Origin: Legionella sp. | GTDB taxonomy: Bacteria; Pseudomonadota; Gammaproteobacteria; Legionellales; Legionellaceae | NCBI GenBank assembly: GCA_031291095.1 | Contig: JARLJR010000075.1 | Coordinates: 25,332-89,331, forward strand | Reading direction: 5' to 3' | Length of the DNA: 64,000 nt | Shown here: one piece after another, positions 37,219 through 48,188 of the stretch | Position numbering within the stretch: the stretch's first letter is position 1 | Layout of the letters: each line of letters begins with the position of its first letter | Made by a program: the position numbers and the translations under genes | The notes under the pieces: generated by a model | The model's database searches: none | What the model saw: only the letters and a program-made list of their open reading frames with translations | Told to the model about the DNA's origin: nothing

Positions 37219-37234
37219 TGTTCCACGTGGAACA
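37219..37234. other. parS-like ParB binding site 3 (upstream of gyrB)
   Basis: TGTTCCACGTGGAACA is a perfect 16-bp palindrome with the GTTCCACGTGGAAC core used as parS in Pseudomonas. It lies 129 bp before the gyrB start. Confidence 0.88.
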
Positions 37235-37350
37235 TTTTGACTAGAATATCCCATCCCATACTTTATCACTGGAATAAGCCAAAGACATGCAAAATACAAG
37301 CAAAATATGCTATCATAGGGCTAATTTTAAATGGTGTAATAAGGGTTTAA

Positions 37351-39780
<2,430 letters not shown>

Positions 39781-39835
39781 TTAAGTATATAGGTTGGTTA
39801 TTCTTTATTTTGTTTAGGATGAACAGTCTTTAATT

Positions 39836-39869
39836 GGCGTAGCCTGGGTGCTTGCAACCAGTCTACGCC
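39836..39869. repeat. Dispersed palindrome, family B, copy 3 (extended)
   Basis: GGCGTAGCCTGGGTGC and GCAACCAGTCTACGCC form a long hairpin around TT, 56 bp past the gyrB stop. It may serve as the gyrB terminator. Confidence 0.7.
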
Positions 39870-40005
39870 TAATAATTCAAATTTTATTTTACCGAAGTCA
39901 TTTTTATCTTTTTCATGAATTTATCAAAGTCATATTGATATTAATATATGCATATTTGATAAAATAAAGGGCAGTGGGCTGATCAGCTTATTTGTTTTAT
40001 TATCA

Positions 40006-40386
40006 ATGGCTTATATGTGGTTTTTAAAAGGTAAAGATTCAAACACAATTCTTTCTACCGAAGAAGCAAGACTTAAAAAGGCAGTACTTCCGTGTACCTT
40101 ATTTGAAAAAAAATCTCCTGAACTTCTATCACTGAAAAAGAGCTCCTTCCACGATAACACAACCAGATTCATTTAAAATAGCCAAACTAACAGACAATAC
40201 GATTCCATAACAAAATGGAGTTATTGAGTTCGATAAGCTGGAGGGTATCGTGCCCTGCCTTCCAGTTCTAAATTAGAGCAGTTTAAATTGAGTAATTCTA
40301 AGCAATCTTTCTTACATCATAGTTCTTCGGATGAACCCGTTTAGAGTGATGAAGAGGGCCAAGAATTATCTAATCATACGTAGTCT
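40006..40386 (+). pseudogene. Decayed ORF remnant downstream of gyrB
   Basis: An ATG at 40006 opens 56 codons (MAYMWFLKGKDSNTILSTEE...) to a stop at 40174. Coding-like text continues in broken frames, including KIAKLTDNTIP after the stop and a later Ser/Asp/Glu-rich stretch (SSDEPV, stop, SDEEGQELSNHT). A clean hairpin terminator follows at 40390. Taken together this looks like a short degraded gene, perhaps a former effector given the acidic tail. The 737-bp gap between gyrB and the cNMP gene otherwise holds only repeats. Confidence 0.4.
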
Positions 40387-40389
40387 AAA

Positions 40390-40416
40390 ACAGGCCACAT
40401 TTTGAATGTGGCCTGT
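40390..40416. terminator. Hairpin terminator
   Basis: ACAGGCCACAT pairs perfectly with ATGTGGCCTGT around TTTGA. It follows the decayed ORF and precedes the cNMP gene. The A-rich upstream flank suggests it can act in both directions. Confidence 0.7.
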
Positions 40417-40516
40417 ATAAAAGTAAAAATACAAATAAATTACCCTCTATTGTTAAAAAATATATACTAAACTAATAGAAAAACAGAAACATATTAATAG
40501 GTTAAGGGTGGTGCTT

Positions 40517-40969
40517 ATGGATTTCACCGGTTCAGCGCAGTCTGATGTGCTTATGGCTATTTATAACGCGCATATTTTTTCCGGCATAGGAATTGTAGAA
40601 CAAAAAATGCTGGCTGATAAAAGTATTGTTACCCGTTGTGGCTCAGAGGAAATCATCATCGAGCAGGGTGAAATAGGGGATAAGCTTTATATTATTATTG
40701 AAGGCCAGATGCAGGTTTCAGTAAAAGATATTAATGTAGGGCGCAGACGTGTTAATACTTTGGGACCTGGAGATGTATTCGGGGAAATCGCGATTTTACG
40801 ACGTATTCCCAGGACGGCACGTGTAAGTACACTTACTCCATGTAAATTTTTGTCAATTAATGCACATGACTTTTTTGATGCGTATCAATATTTTCCACCT
40901 AAAGCACGTGATAATATTCAGTTAGTCATTGCAAAACGTTTGGCACAATTAGGTATGCATGCGCGATAG
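40517..40969 (+). CDS. Cyclic nucleotide-binding domain protein
   Basis: From the ATG at 40517 the protein has 150 residues; AAGGG eight bases upstream favours it over a GTG at 40508. It is almost entirely one cNMP-binding domain: EEIIIEQGEIGDKLYIIIEGQMQV-type strands (partly quoted) and the phosphate-binding cassette FGEIAILRRIPRTARV, with the conserved Glu and Arg-Thr-Ala. No DNA-binding or kinase domain follows, so it is a stand-alone sensor or regulator. Legionella encodes several such proteins. The ligand could be cAMP or cGMP. It lies alone between two repeat-rich gaps. Confidence 0.88.
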   Translation: MDFTGSAQSDVLMAIYNAHIFSGIGIVEQKMLADKSIVTRCGSEEIIIEQGEIGDKLYIIIEGQMQVSVKDINVGRRRVNTLGPGDVFGEIAILRRIPRTARVSTLTPCKFLSINAHDFFDAYQYFPPKARDNIQLVIAKRLAQLGMHAR

Positions 40970-41264
40970 AAAAAAGGGCGGGAACAAAACAACAGTGCTG
41001 CCTCCATGCAGCGGAGTACAATCCGTGTACTAGTCCTTTAATTTTGACATCCTGTCAGACATATCCATGTCATCCCTTTGAGTTTTAAGTATAACCTGTC
41101 TACGGTTATTGTCATTGGGCCGATGGAGCAGCGCAACGTAAGATATTTCTCAAAGAGTATGGGATATTGTCTTGTCTTTCTGGATGTGTAGTTCTATTAG
41201 AATGTATTTTGGGCTGAAAAGGTAACTGCTCAAAAAAAACGGCCGTCATGGCGAACAAAGTGAA
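40970..41264. other. Intergenic stretch without a gene
   Basis: Nearly 300 bp between the cNMP gene and the family A repeat before aguA. Short inverted pieces are present (for example GTACAATCCGTGTAC near 41014), but no convincing ORF, RNA or promoter is seen. Confidence 0.5.
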
Positions 41265-41301
41265 GCACCCCAGGGTTTCGTGCTTCGAACTCCTGGGGTG
41301 C
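41265..41301. repeat. Dispersed palindromic repeat, family A, copy 2
   Basis: GCACCCCAGG pairs perfectly with CCTGGGGTGC. Its reverse complement aligns over its whole length with copy 1 at 2666-2702. It lies about 40 bp after the aguA stop and probably terminates the polyamine operon. Confidence 0.8.
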
Positions 41302-41341
41302 GTCGTCACTACAGCAATGAGGAAAATGTGCCAAGATTACG

Positions 41342-42361
41342 TTATGCGGACTTAGGCTGTTGCTGAGTGATGCAATGAATACCACCACCGCCAGCAAATA
41401 CATCCAAAGCATCGATTTGGCTTATATGATGATTTGGGTAGAGCTTAGTGAACAATTCATAGGCTGCTTTATCCTGAGCCTCATAACCAAAAGCGGGCAT
41501 GACAATACCTTTATTAGCTAAATAAAAGTTAATATAGGATAAGGTTAGTCGCTCACCATGCATATAGGTCGCTGGTGGTTGTTCAACAGTATAAACCTCT
41601 AGTTTTCGCCCTTGTGCATCCGTTGCTGCTTTAAGAATTTCCAGATTTTCATGCAAGGTCGCATAATTAGGATCTTCTTTATCGTGAGTAATCAGGCAAA
41701 GTACTTTTCCTGGGGCGATAAAGCAGGCAATCTCATCAATATGGCCATCGGTTTCATCACCTAGTAACCCTTTGTTCAACCAAATAATTTGTTTGCCGCC
41801 AAGAAAATCAAATAGATACTGTTCTATTTCTTGCTGACTGAGTTGTGGATTACGATTTTCGTTAAGCAAACATTCACGGCTTGTTAAAATAGTGCCTTCG
41901 CCATCAACATGAAAGGAGCCTCCTTCCATCACTAAGGGCGCAGAAAAAGATAGGGCCTTGGTTTTACTAATGACGGCGGCTGAGATTTCATTATCCAAAG
42001 CGCAATCCTCATAATTCCCACCCCAGGCATTATGAATCCAGTTTACCCCGGCTAATTTTTGCTCATTATTCAACAAAAAAGTAGGCCCTGTATCACGAGT
42101 CCAGGAGTCATTAATTGGCAATATTTGAATACTTATGTTATTCCCACATAACTCTTTAGCTAAGTCCTCATCGCCTGGATTTACGAGCATGATTACCGGT
42201 TCATACTGGGCGATTGAGTTGGCAACCAGGGCATAGGCCTGGCGTGCCTTATCTAAGCCTATTTTAGACCAAGTCTCAAGGTGACAGGGCCATGCCATCC
42301 AGCATTGTTCATGTGGGTGCCACTCTGCGGGCATAAAAAAACCACTTTGTTTTGGTGTCAT
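41342..42361 (-). CDS. aguA: Agmatine deiminase
   Basis: A 339-residue protein of the PAD/AgD fold. It has [16 protein letters not shown] near the N-terminus, [26 protein letters not shown] and the C-terminal [13 protein letters not shown] with the catalytic Cys at about 330. It converts agmatine to N-carbamoylputrescine and ammonia. It is the third gene of aguB-speA-aguA, six bases after the speA stop, and supplies the substrate for AguB. Confidence 0.97.
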   Translation of the reverse strand: MTPKQSGFFMPAEWHPHEQCWMAWPCHLETWSKIGLDKARQAYALVANSIAQYEPVIMLVNPGDEDLAKELCGNNISIQILPINDSWTRDTGPTFLLNNEQKLAGVNWIHNAWGGNYEDCALDNEISAAVISKTKALSFSAPLVMEGGSFHVDGEGTILTSRECLLNENRNPQLSQQEIEQYLFDFLGGKQIIWLNKGLLGDETDGHIDEIACFIAPGKVLCLITHDKEDPNYATLHENLEILKAATDAQGRKLEVYTVEQPPATYMHGERLTLSYINFYLANKGIVMPAFGYEAQDKAAYELFTKLYPNHHISQIDALDVFAGGGGIHCITQQQPKSA

Positions 42362-42367
42362 TATTTG

Positions 42368-44260
42368 TTACTCCGTATGCTCAGCATCAAGATAGGTTAG
42401 TTGGGAAAAAACACTTCTTAATTCATTCAAATAAAATAAGATTTTTTCTCGAGATAACCCGGCTTGGATCAGTTGTTTTTCATAGGATTGACTTAGTCTC
42501 TTGGTATCAAAATGAGCTAAATTCAATACGTTAGTGACTGTATCTCCACTGACCAAATCATTTAATTCAAAGGTGCCATCATCAAAGAGTTCGACGTCTA
42601 ATGAATTGGTATCACCAAATAAATTATGCAAGTTACCTAAGATTTCTTGGTAAGCACCCACTAAGAAAAATCCTAGCGCATAGGGATTATTGCTGTCATA
42701 AGGGGGCAGCATTAAGGTCGAGTTTACTTGGGAGCTACCTAAGTACTCCTTAATCGTACCATCTGAATCACAAGTTAAATCTTGTAATATGCAGTGCATT
42801 TCCGGTGGAACGTCAAGCTGAGAAATCGGCGCAATAGGGAAAATTTGCCCAATAGCCCAAGCATCGGGAATGGATTGGAAAAAGGAAATATTACAAAATA
42901 TTTTTACCGCCATATCCTCATTTATTTTTAATAACAAGGCCTGCTCACTGGGATTATCCTCCGTTAAGCGCTCTATAAGCTCCATACAAATATTGGTATA
43001 AAAAGATTCAACCTTTGCCTTCTCCTGCATGCTAATCACCCCATGCTTAAAGAGGGAATGCGCTTCGTGCAACGAATGGACGGCATAGTTGTAGATTTCG
43101 ATGGGTGAACTGTTAGTGATTGCCTGATAGGTATCATAAATATCACGAATCACATGCGAGTCTTCTTCCTCAACACCGGGTAATACCGGAGATTTATCAG
43201 CTATTTCTATATCAGAAATATCCGCAATAACTACAGCATGATGCGCTGTTAATGCTCGACCGGATTCAGAAATGATGTTGGGTTCCGGAATTTTCGCATC
43301 CTGACACAGGTGTTTTATGGCCAGCAAAATGTGAGTCGCATATTCATTGAGGTTGTAATTCATCGAACAACCTTTATTCGCGCGCGTTCCTTCATAATCC
43401 ACGCTAAGCCCGCCACCGACATCAATGGTATTGATTGGTGCATTTAATTGGCGTAGTTCGACGTAATAACGTGCTACTTCTTGCATGCAATGGCGAATAT
43501 CGTGAATGTTGGCAATTTGTGAGCCTAGGTGGCAGTGCATTAATTGCAAGCAATCCAACATATTATTTGCTTTTAATTGGGCAATTAATTCAAGCACTTG
43601 CTTGGCATTAAGACCAAATTTGGACTTTGAGCCACCACTGTTTTCCCATTTTCCTGCGCTTTTACTCACCAGACGAATGCGTACCCCAAGGGTTGGTTTG
43701 ATTTGTAAGCGTGCGGATTCTTTTAAAATGATATCCAGCTCGGATTTCTTTTCAATAACAATAAAGACTTGATGTCCCATTTGTTGTGCGATTAATGCAG
43801 TGCGAATATAGCTACTGTCTTTATAACCATTACACACAATGGTGCTGGATTGATTGCTTAGCATGCCAATTACGGCCATCAGCTCAGGTTTTGAGCCTGC
43901 TTCCAAACCAATAGAGTTATTGGGTGATTTTAATAACTCTCTGACCACGCTTTGCTCTTGGTTTACTTTAATGGGATAAACCAATTTATAAGAGCCTGTA
44001 TACTCATTTTCGGCGATGGCATCAGCAAAGGCTTGATAGATGCGATGCACGCGATCATGCAAAATATCGGTACAACGAATTAATAAGGGCAAATGTAGGC
44101 CGGTTCGACGTGCGGCATCCACAATGGCCTGAAGTTCCACCCCTTTTTTTCCAGGTGCTTGGCTTATTTCAATATTCCCTTTGGAATTGACACTGAAGTA
44201 TCCCTCACCCCAGTTTTCAATATTATATAAATTTGTTTCAGTTAATGAATTACTGTTCAT
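42368..44260 (-). CDS. speA: Biosynthetic arginine decarboxylase
   Basis: A 630-residue fold-III PLP enzyme. The PLP lysine is in YPIKVNQ near residue 98. Other SpeA stretches are GLEAGSKPELMAV, LHCHLGSQIAN-like (QLMHCHLGSQIAN), DVGGGLSVDYEG and ESGRALTAHHAVV. It converts arginine to agmatine in the cytoplasm. It sits between aguB and aguA in the same transcript and opens the agmatine route to putrescine, needed for Legionella growth and translation. Its length matches SpeA of E. coli and plants. Confidence 0.97.
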   Translation of the reverse strand: MNSNSLTETNLYNIENWGEGYFSVNSKGNIEISQAPGKKGVELQAIVDAARRTGLHLPLLIRCTDILHDRVHRIYQAFADAIAENEYTGSYKLVYPIKVNQEQSVVRELLKSPNNSIGLEAGSKPELMAVIGMLSNQSSTIVCNGYKDSSYIRTALIAQQMGHQVFIVIEKKSELDIILKESARLQIKPTLGVRIRLVSKSAGKWENSGGSKSKFGLNAKQVLELIAQLKANNMLDCLQLMHCHLGSQIANIHDIRHCMQEVARYYVELRQLNAPINTIDVGGGLSVDYEGTRANKGCSMNYNLNEYATHILLAIKHLCQDAKIPEPNIISESGRALTAHHAVVIADISDIEIADKSPVLPGVEEEDSHVIRDIYDTYQAITNSSPIEIYNYAVHSLHEAHSLFKHGVISMQEKAKVESFYTNICMELIERLTEDNPSEQALLLKINEDMAVKIFCNISFFQSIPDAWAIGQIFPIAPISQLDVPPEMHCILQDLTCDSDGTIKEYLGSSQVNSTLMLPPYDSNNPYALGFFLVGAYQEILGNLHNLFGDTNSLDVELFDDGTFELNDLVSGDTVTNVLNLAHFDTKRLSQSYEKQLIQAGLSREKILFYLNELRSVFSQLTYLDAEHTE

Positions 44261-44283
44261 ATGGTTTGAAATTCCAAAAAAAA

Positions 44284-45126
44284 TTAACGAACTTTAACGA
44301 GTTCTTGATAGGTTTCAGGTTCACGCTGTTGCGCAAAAGGAAATAGACGTCCCCACAATGCCCGTTGGCTAAAATCTAATTCAGCAACCAGTACCGCGGG
44401 TTGATTACGTGGTGCTTGTGCTAAAATTTCGCCCATCGGGGTACTAATAAAGCTGCTGCCGTAAAACTCAAGGTTGTCTTCACTGCCAATGCGGTTGGTG
44501 GCGATAACAAAGGTATTGCTCATGATTCCTTGAGCGATCATTACTTTCTGCCACATGGGTTGGCTATCAAAATCAGGAGCGGTTGGTTCGCCACCAATTG
44601 CGGTAGGATAAGTTAAGATTTCTGCACCTTTTAAACCATAAATGCGGGATAATTCTGGGAACCATTGATCATAACAGGTTGGTAAACCCCAGCGATGCCC
44701 TGCTATTTCATGTATTGGATAATCGGAATCCCCAGGTTTAAAGTAAAAATCTTCGTGGTATTTTTCACCGCTGGGAATGTGTTGTTTACGCGTTATGGCA
44801 ATAAGCTCGCCCTGGCTATTATAAGCTACGGCAGTATTATAGCCGGCTTTTTCAAATAAGGATGAGGTAATCGAAACATTATAGGTCTTAGCGACTTTAC
44901 TGACGAATTGGGCGGTGGGGCCTGTATGAATGTCTTCCATATAGGGTTTGCCATCGACATCAGAGCGGGTACAAAAATAGGGGCTTAGAGTTAGTTCTTG
45001 CAGGCAGACGACGGTTGCGCCTTGTTGTGCTGCAGCTTGAATTCCTGCTTCCAGCTTGTCTTGGTGTTCTTTAGGATTCTCGTGCCATTTTTCCTGGACG
45101 AGCCCTACGGTTAATTTATCGGTCAT
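44284..45126 (-). CDS. aguB: N-carbamoylputrescine amidase
   Basis: A 280-residue nitrilase-family enzyme. The catalytic triad is E44 (LQELTLSPYF), K114 (ITRKQHIP) and C151 (PTCYDQWFPE). The Tyr/Phe-rich loop EKYHEDFYFKPGD is typical of AguB. It hydrolyses N-carbamoylputrescine to putrescine. It is the first gene of the operon, with AGGAG before its ATG, and together with speA and aguA gives a complete arginine-to-putrescine route without SpeB or SpeC. Confidence 0.97.
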   Translation of the reverse strand: MTDKLTVGLVQEKWHENPKEHQDKLEAGIQAAAQQGATVVCLQELTLSPYFCTRSDVDGKPYMEDIHTGPTAQFVSKVAKTYNVSITSSLFEKAGYNTAVAYNSQGELIAITRKQHIPSGEKYHEDFYFKPGDSDYPIHEIAGHRWGLPTCYDQWFPELSRIYGLKGAEILTYPTAIGGEPTAPDFDSQPMWQKVMIAQGIMSNTFVIATNRIGSEDNLEFYGSSFISTPMGEILAQAPRNQPAVLVAELDFSQRALWGRLFPFAQQREPETYQELVKVR

Positions 45127-45215
45127 GCAAATACTCCTATACTGCGGTTATGGATCATAAGAAGCCCTTACAATGTAAGGGCAAAGAAGTTTAAAAATAG
45201 GGCTAAAAAAATAAA

Positions 45216-46109
45216 TCATAGGCTGTTAATACTTGAGTGTTCTTGAGATGGTGTTGGCGTTGTTGATGGAGATGCTAATGGGGATGTGCCGTACATACTG
45301 TTGCTATTAGTACCAATAGAAACACGTTTGGCATTCATTTCCTTAGCAATAAGATGGAATGGATCGGTGCTATTAAACGCAGATGAGGTTAATAGTTCTA
45401 ATTTATGGCGGACCTCTTGTCGCACTTCAAAACTTTTTTTCGATAATTTGCTACCAATATCCGTCTCTTGTCCAGCTAAAAGCTTAGAGAGCATGGTGGA
45501 AAATTTGAGGCAGGTATCTCTGCTAAAATCGCGATCGGTAAAAAATATCTCCGGTGTCTCACCTACTAATTGCTCTATATTACGTCTTAAAGTAAAGGCG
45601 GCGTTAACCTCTTCAGCTAAAGCACTGTTTGGAAAAATGTTACGGATGTTTTGTGCTAGTTTGCTGCGATCACGGTCAGGAGTTAATAATGCCAAGCGTT
45701 CGGCAATGGCTATTTCATTTTTTTCTAATACTTCGCGTGCTAAATCATTAAAACGTTGAAGTAGGTCAGGAGTATTTTCTTCTAATAAAAACGTATGGGG
45801 TTGCATGTTCTCGTTATTGAGAATGCTTAGAAGGCGTATTTTGACTTGTAGGGCATCGTCAATTACCGAATAAAAACAGGTATGATCTTGTATTGGCGAG
45901 TATAATGCTTTTGCTGCGTTCGTCAGATCAGCTAATTTATCTTGTGGACAGCCGCTTATCAGCTTAATGGCAAATTCGAGCTGTTCATCTTCCGACAGTT
46001 CTCTATCTAATACACCTTGGTGTTCTGCGAAAGTGTCTCCAGCATCGACATCATTAAATAATTCATAAGGCTTTTTATGTTCTAATAACTCAAGACGACT
46101 ATAGGTCAT
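45216..46109 (-). CDS. RavA-like protein, candidate Dot/Icm effector
   Basis: A 297-residue, mostly helical, charged protein with no signal peptide or membrane segment (EDEQLEFAIKLISG, KLADLTNAAKALYSP, YSVIDDALQVKIRLL). The C-terminal 35 residues are rich in Ser, Thr and Pro and end SQEHSSINSL. In L. pneumophila, as I recall, the effector RavA (lpg0008) occupies the slot next to hfq (lpg0009); this gene is divergent from hfq in the same slot, so I treat it as the positional homologue. AAGGAG precedes the ATG. No catalytic motif is visible. Its identity should be taken as likely, not proven. Confidence 0.6.
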   Translation of the reverse strand: MTYSRLELLEHKKPYELFNDVDAGDTFAEHQGVLDRELSEDEQLEFAIKLISGCPQDKLADLTNAAKALYSPIQDHTCFYSVIDDALQVKIRLLSILNNENMQPHTFLLEENTPDLLQRFNDLAREVLEKNEIAIAERLALLTPDRDRSKLAQNIRNIFPNSALAEEVNAAFTLRRNIEQLVGETPEIFFTDRDFSRDTCLKFSTMLSKLLAGQETDIGSKLSKKSFEVRQEVRHKLELLTSSAFNSTDPFHLIAKEMNAKRVSIGTNSNSMYGTSPLASPSTTPTPSQEHSSINSL

Positions 46110-46424
46110 TTAAATCTCCTTAATGTTAATGGTTGGAAGGTTTCCTACATCGCTACAGTGTTTCAATTAAGTATTTTAAAGTTCTTTGGCGATAAATAAA
46201 AACTGTGTCTAAACTTATAAAACATAGATTTATGTGGTTTAGATCGCAGGTGCATCAAGCATTTAAATCTCCCAAAAACCCAAGATTTAAATTTGTACAG
46301 ATATAGTAACGGAATAAATTACAGCTGTCATGAATTTAAGCTAAAGTTTTCTGAGAAAATGTCGAATAAGTTATTAGATGCACGTTTTGCCTTTTAAAAT
46401 TACAATAACAACAAGGAGTGGGCA
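46110..46424. other. Divergent intergenic region upstream of hfq
   Basis: A 315-bp gap between the RavA-like gene and hfq. It must hold both promoters and the hfq leader. L. pneumophila expresses a cis-antisense RNA (Anti-hfq) from the opposite strand of the hfq 5' region. I cannot point to its promoter here. Confidence 0.5.
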
Positions 46425-46682
46425 ATGTCTAAAAATCATTTATTACAAGACCCCTTTTTAAATGAGCTGCGTAAAGAAAAGGTGCCTGTTTCCATTTTCT
46501 TAGTCAATGGAATTAAATTACATGGCGTTGTGGATTCTTTTGATCAGTATGTCGTGATGTTAAAGAACTCCATTACCCAAATGGTTTATAAACATGCTAT
46601 ATCTACAGTAGTACCATCAAGAGCGGTAAAAGTTCCTACCGAGGATGGTGCTGGTGGAAGCGAGGGAACTGTGGCAGACTAG
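46425..46682 (+). CDS. hfq: RNA chaperone Hfq
   Basis: An 85-residue protein. [20 protein letters not shown] and [17 protein letters not shown] form Sm1, and [13 protein letters not shown] forms Sm2 with the YKHA signature. A short Gly/Glu-rich tail ends the protein ([12 protein letters not shown]). It forms a hexameric ring that binds small RNAs and mRNAs. CAAGGAG precedes the ATG. hflX follows after a 120-bp gap with a hairpin, the usual hfq-hflX linkage. Confidence 0.99.
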   Translation: MSKNHLLQDPFLNELRKEKVPVSIFLVNGIKLHGVVDSFDQYVVMLKNSITQMVYKHAISTVVPSRAVKVPTEDGAGGSEGTVAD

Positions 46683-46722
46683 ACATTTTTTAACAACATA
46701 AATTGGGACCCTCTCAATTTAT

Positions 46723-46771
46723 CCTAAAAAAAGCAGTGGGTTTGCACTAAATATTCCTCGCTTTTTTTAGG
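46723..46771 (+). terminator. Probable hfq terminator or attenuator
   Basis: CCTAAAAAAAGC at 46723-46734 pairs with GCTTTTTTTAGG at 46760-46771, the latter holding a T7 run. It lies between hfq and hflX, so partial read-through is likely. Confidence 0.55.
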
Positions 46772-46802
46772 TTAGTTGGCCTTTTTTGTCGGAGAATAAG
46801 TT

Positions 46803-48056
46803 TTGTTTGAACGTCCGCAAGGTGGTGAGCGAGCGATACTCGTGCAATTGGCGCTGCCTGGGGTTGATGCTGAAAAGGCATTACAAGAATTTGAAGAGTT
46901 GGCCTGTTCAGCGCAGGCTGAAATACTGGATTGTGTTTTAGGCACGCGAGCGACACCTGAAGCCAAATATTATGTAGGTAAAGGTAAAGCGGAAGAAATT
47001 GCACAACTGGTTAAAGCCCTGGACGCCGAATTAGTCTTGGTCAATCATGAATTATCTCCCTCACAAGAGCGCAACTTAGAACGTTTGTTGGAATGTCGGG
47101 TCGTGGGCCGTAGCGGTCTCATTCTCGATATTTTTGCACAACGTGCCCGTACCTTTGAAGGTAAATTACAGGTTGAGTTGGCGCAATTACAGCATTTATC
47201 TACCCGATTAATCCGTGGTTGGACCCATTTGGAACGTCAAAAGGGCGGTATTGGTTTACGCGGTCCTGGTGAAACCCAGTTGGAAACCGACCGACGTTTA
47301 TTACGTGAGCGGATAAAATACATTAACAAACGCTTAGAAAAAGTACGCAGCAGTCGGGATCAAAACCGACAGGCTCGCCGTAAAGCCTCCATGCCCACGG
47401 TTTCTTTGGTTGGCTATACTAATGCGGGTAAATCAACCTTATTTAATGCCTTAACTGGGGAAAGTATTTATGTCGCTGATCAATTATTTGCGACACTAGA
47501 CCCCACTATGCGGCAGTTAAGTTTACCGGGTTCCTCTTCGGTTATTTTGACGGATACGGTAGGTTTTATTCGGGATTTACCCCACCATTTAGTTGAAGCC
47601 TTTCGCGCTACGTTAGAAGAAACGCAACAGGCGGATTTATTACTGCATGTTATTGATATTTCCGATCCACATTGGCGTGATACCGTCTCTTCCGTGGAAC
47701 AAGTTTTGGATGAGTTGGGGGTATTGGATGTTCCAGTCATTCACGTATTTAATAAAATTGATTTGAAAGAAGATTGGGTGCCGAAGATTGATTACAATCA
47801 GGAATGGTGCAAGGTATGGATTTCCGCGGCGGCTAATCAAGGTTTGGATTTATTAAAAGAGGCCATTAGTACTCAGTTGCATGGTGCCATATTGATTGAG
47901 GATGTTCTTTTGAAACCCACACAAGCCAAACTTCGAGCTCAACTCTATGAGCTTGGGGCGATTTTAAATGAATCGATTAGTGATGAGGGCAATTGGTTGC
48001 TTAAAATTCGCATCACGCAGGCACAAAAGCAGCGCCTGTTTGTAAGTGAGGCATAG
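46803..48056 (+). CDS. hflX: Ribosome-associated GTPase HflX
   Basis: A 417-residue protein starting with TTG (MFERPQGGERAILVQL), GGAG eight bases upstream. The N-terminal domain has YYVGKGKAEEIA and HELSPSQERNLER, followed by GIGLRGPGETQLETDRR. The G domain has GYTNAGKST, DTVGFI and FNKID. It splits stalled ribosomes and dissociates 70S particles under heat stress in E. coli. It lies downstream of hfq as in many gammaproteobacteria. Confidence 0.97.
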   Translation: MFERPQGGERAILVQLALPGVDAEKALQEFEELACSAQAEILDCVLGTRATPEAKYYVGKGKAEEIAQLVKALDAELVLVNHELSPSQERNLERLLECRVVGRSGLILDIFAQRARTFEGKLQVELAQLQHLSTRLIRGWTHLERQKGGIGLRGPGETQLETDRRLLRERIKYINKRLEKVRSSRDQNRQARRKASMPTVSLVGYTNAGKSTLFNALTGESIYVADQLFATLDPTMRQLSLPGSSSVILTDTVGFIRDLPHHLVEAFRATLEETQQADLLLHVIDISDPHWRDTVSSVEQVLDELGVLDVPVIHVFNKIDLKEDWVPKIDYNQEWCKVWISAAANQGLDLLKEAISTQLHGAILIEDVLLKPTQAKLRAQLYELGAILNESISDEGNWLLKIRITQAQKQRLFVSEA

Positions 48057-48188
48057 CATCTTTGCTTTAGAGGCTTATTCCCCTATCACGGGCAATATTC
48101 TTTCCAATTGCTCTGGAATTGTACTTTTCGACGCTTACAACAAATAGTTTTTATGAATATAACCGCTAATTTGTTTTGTCATGCTTTT

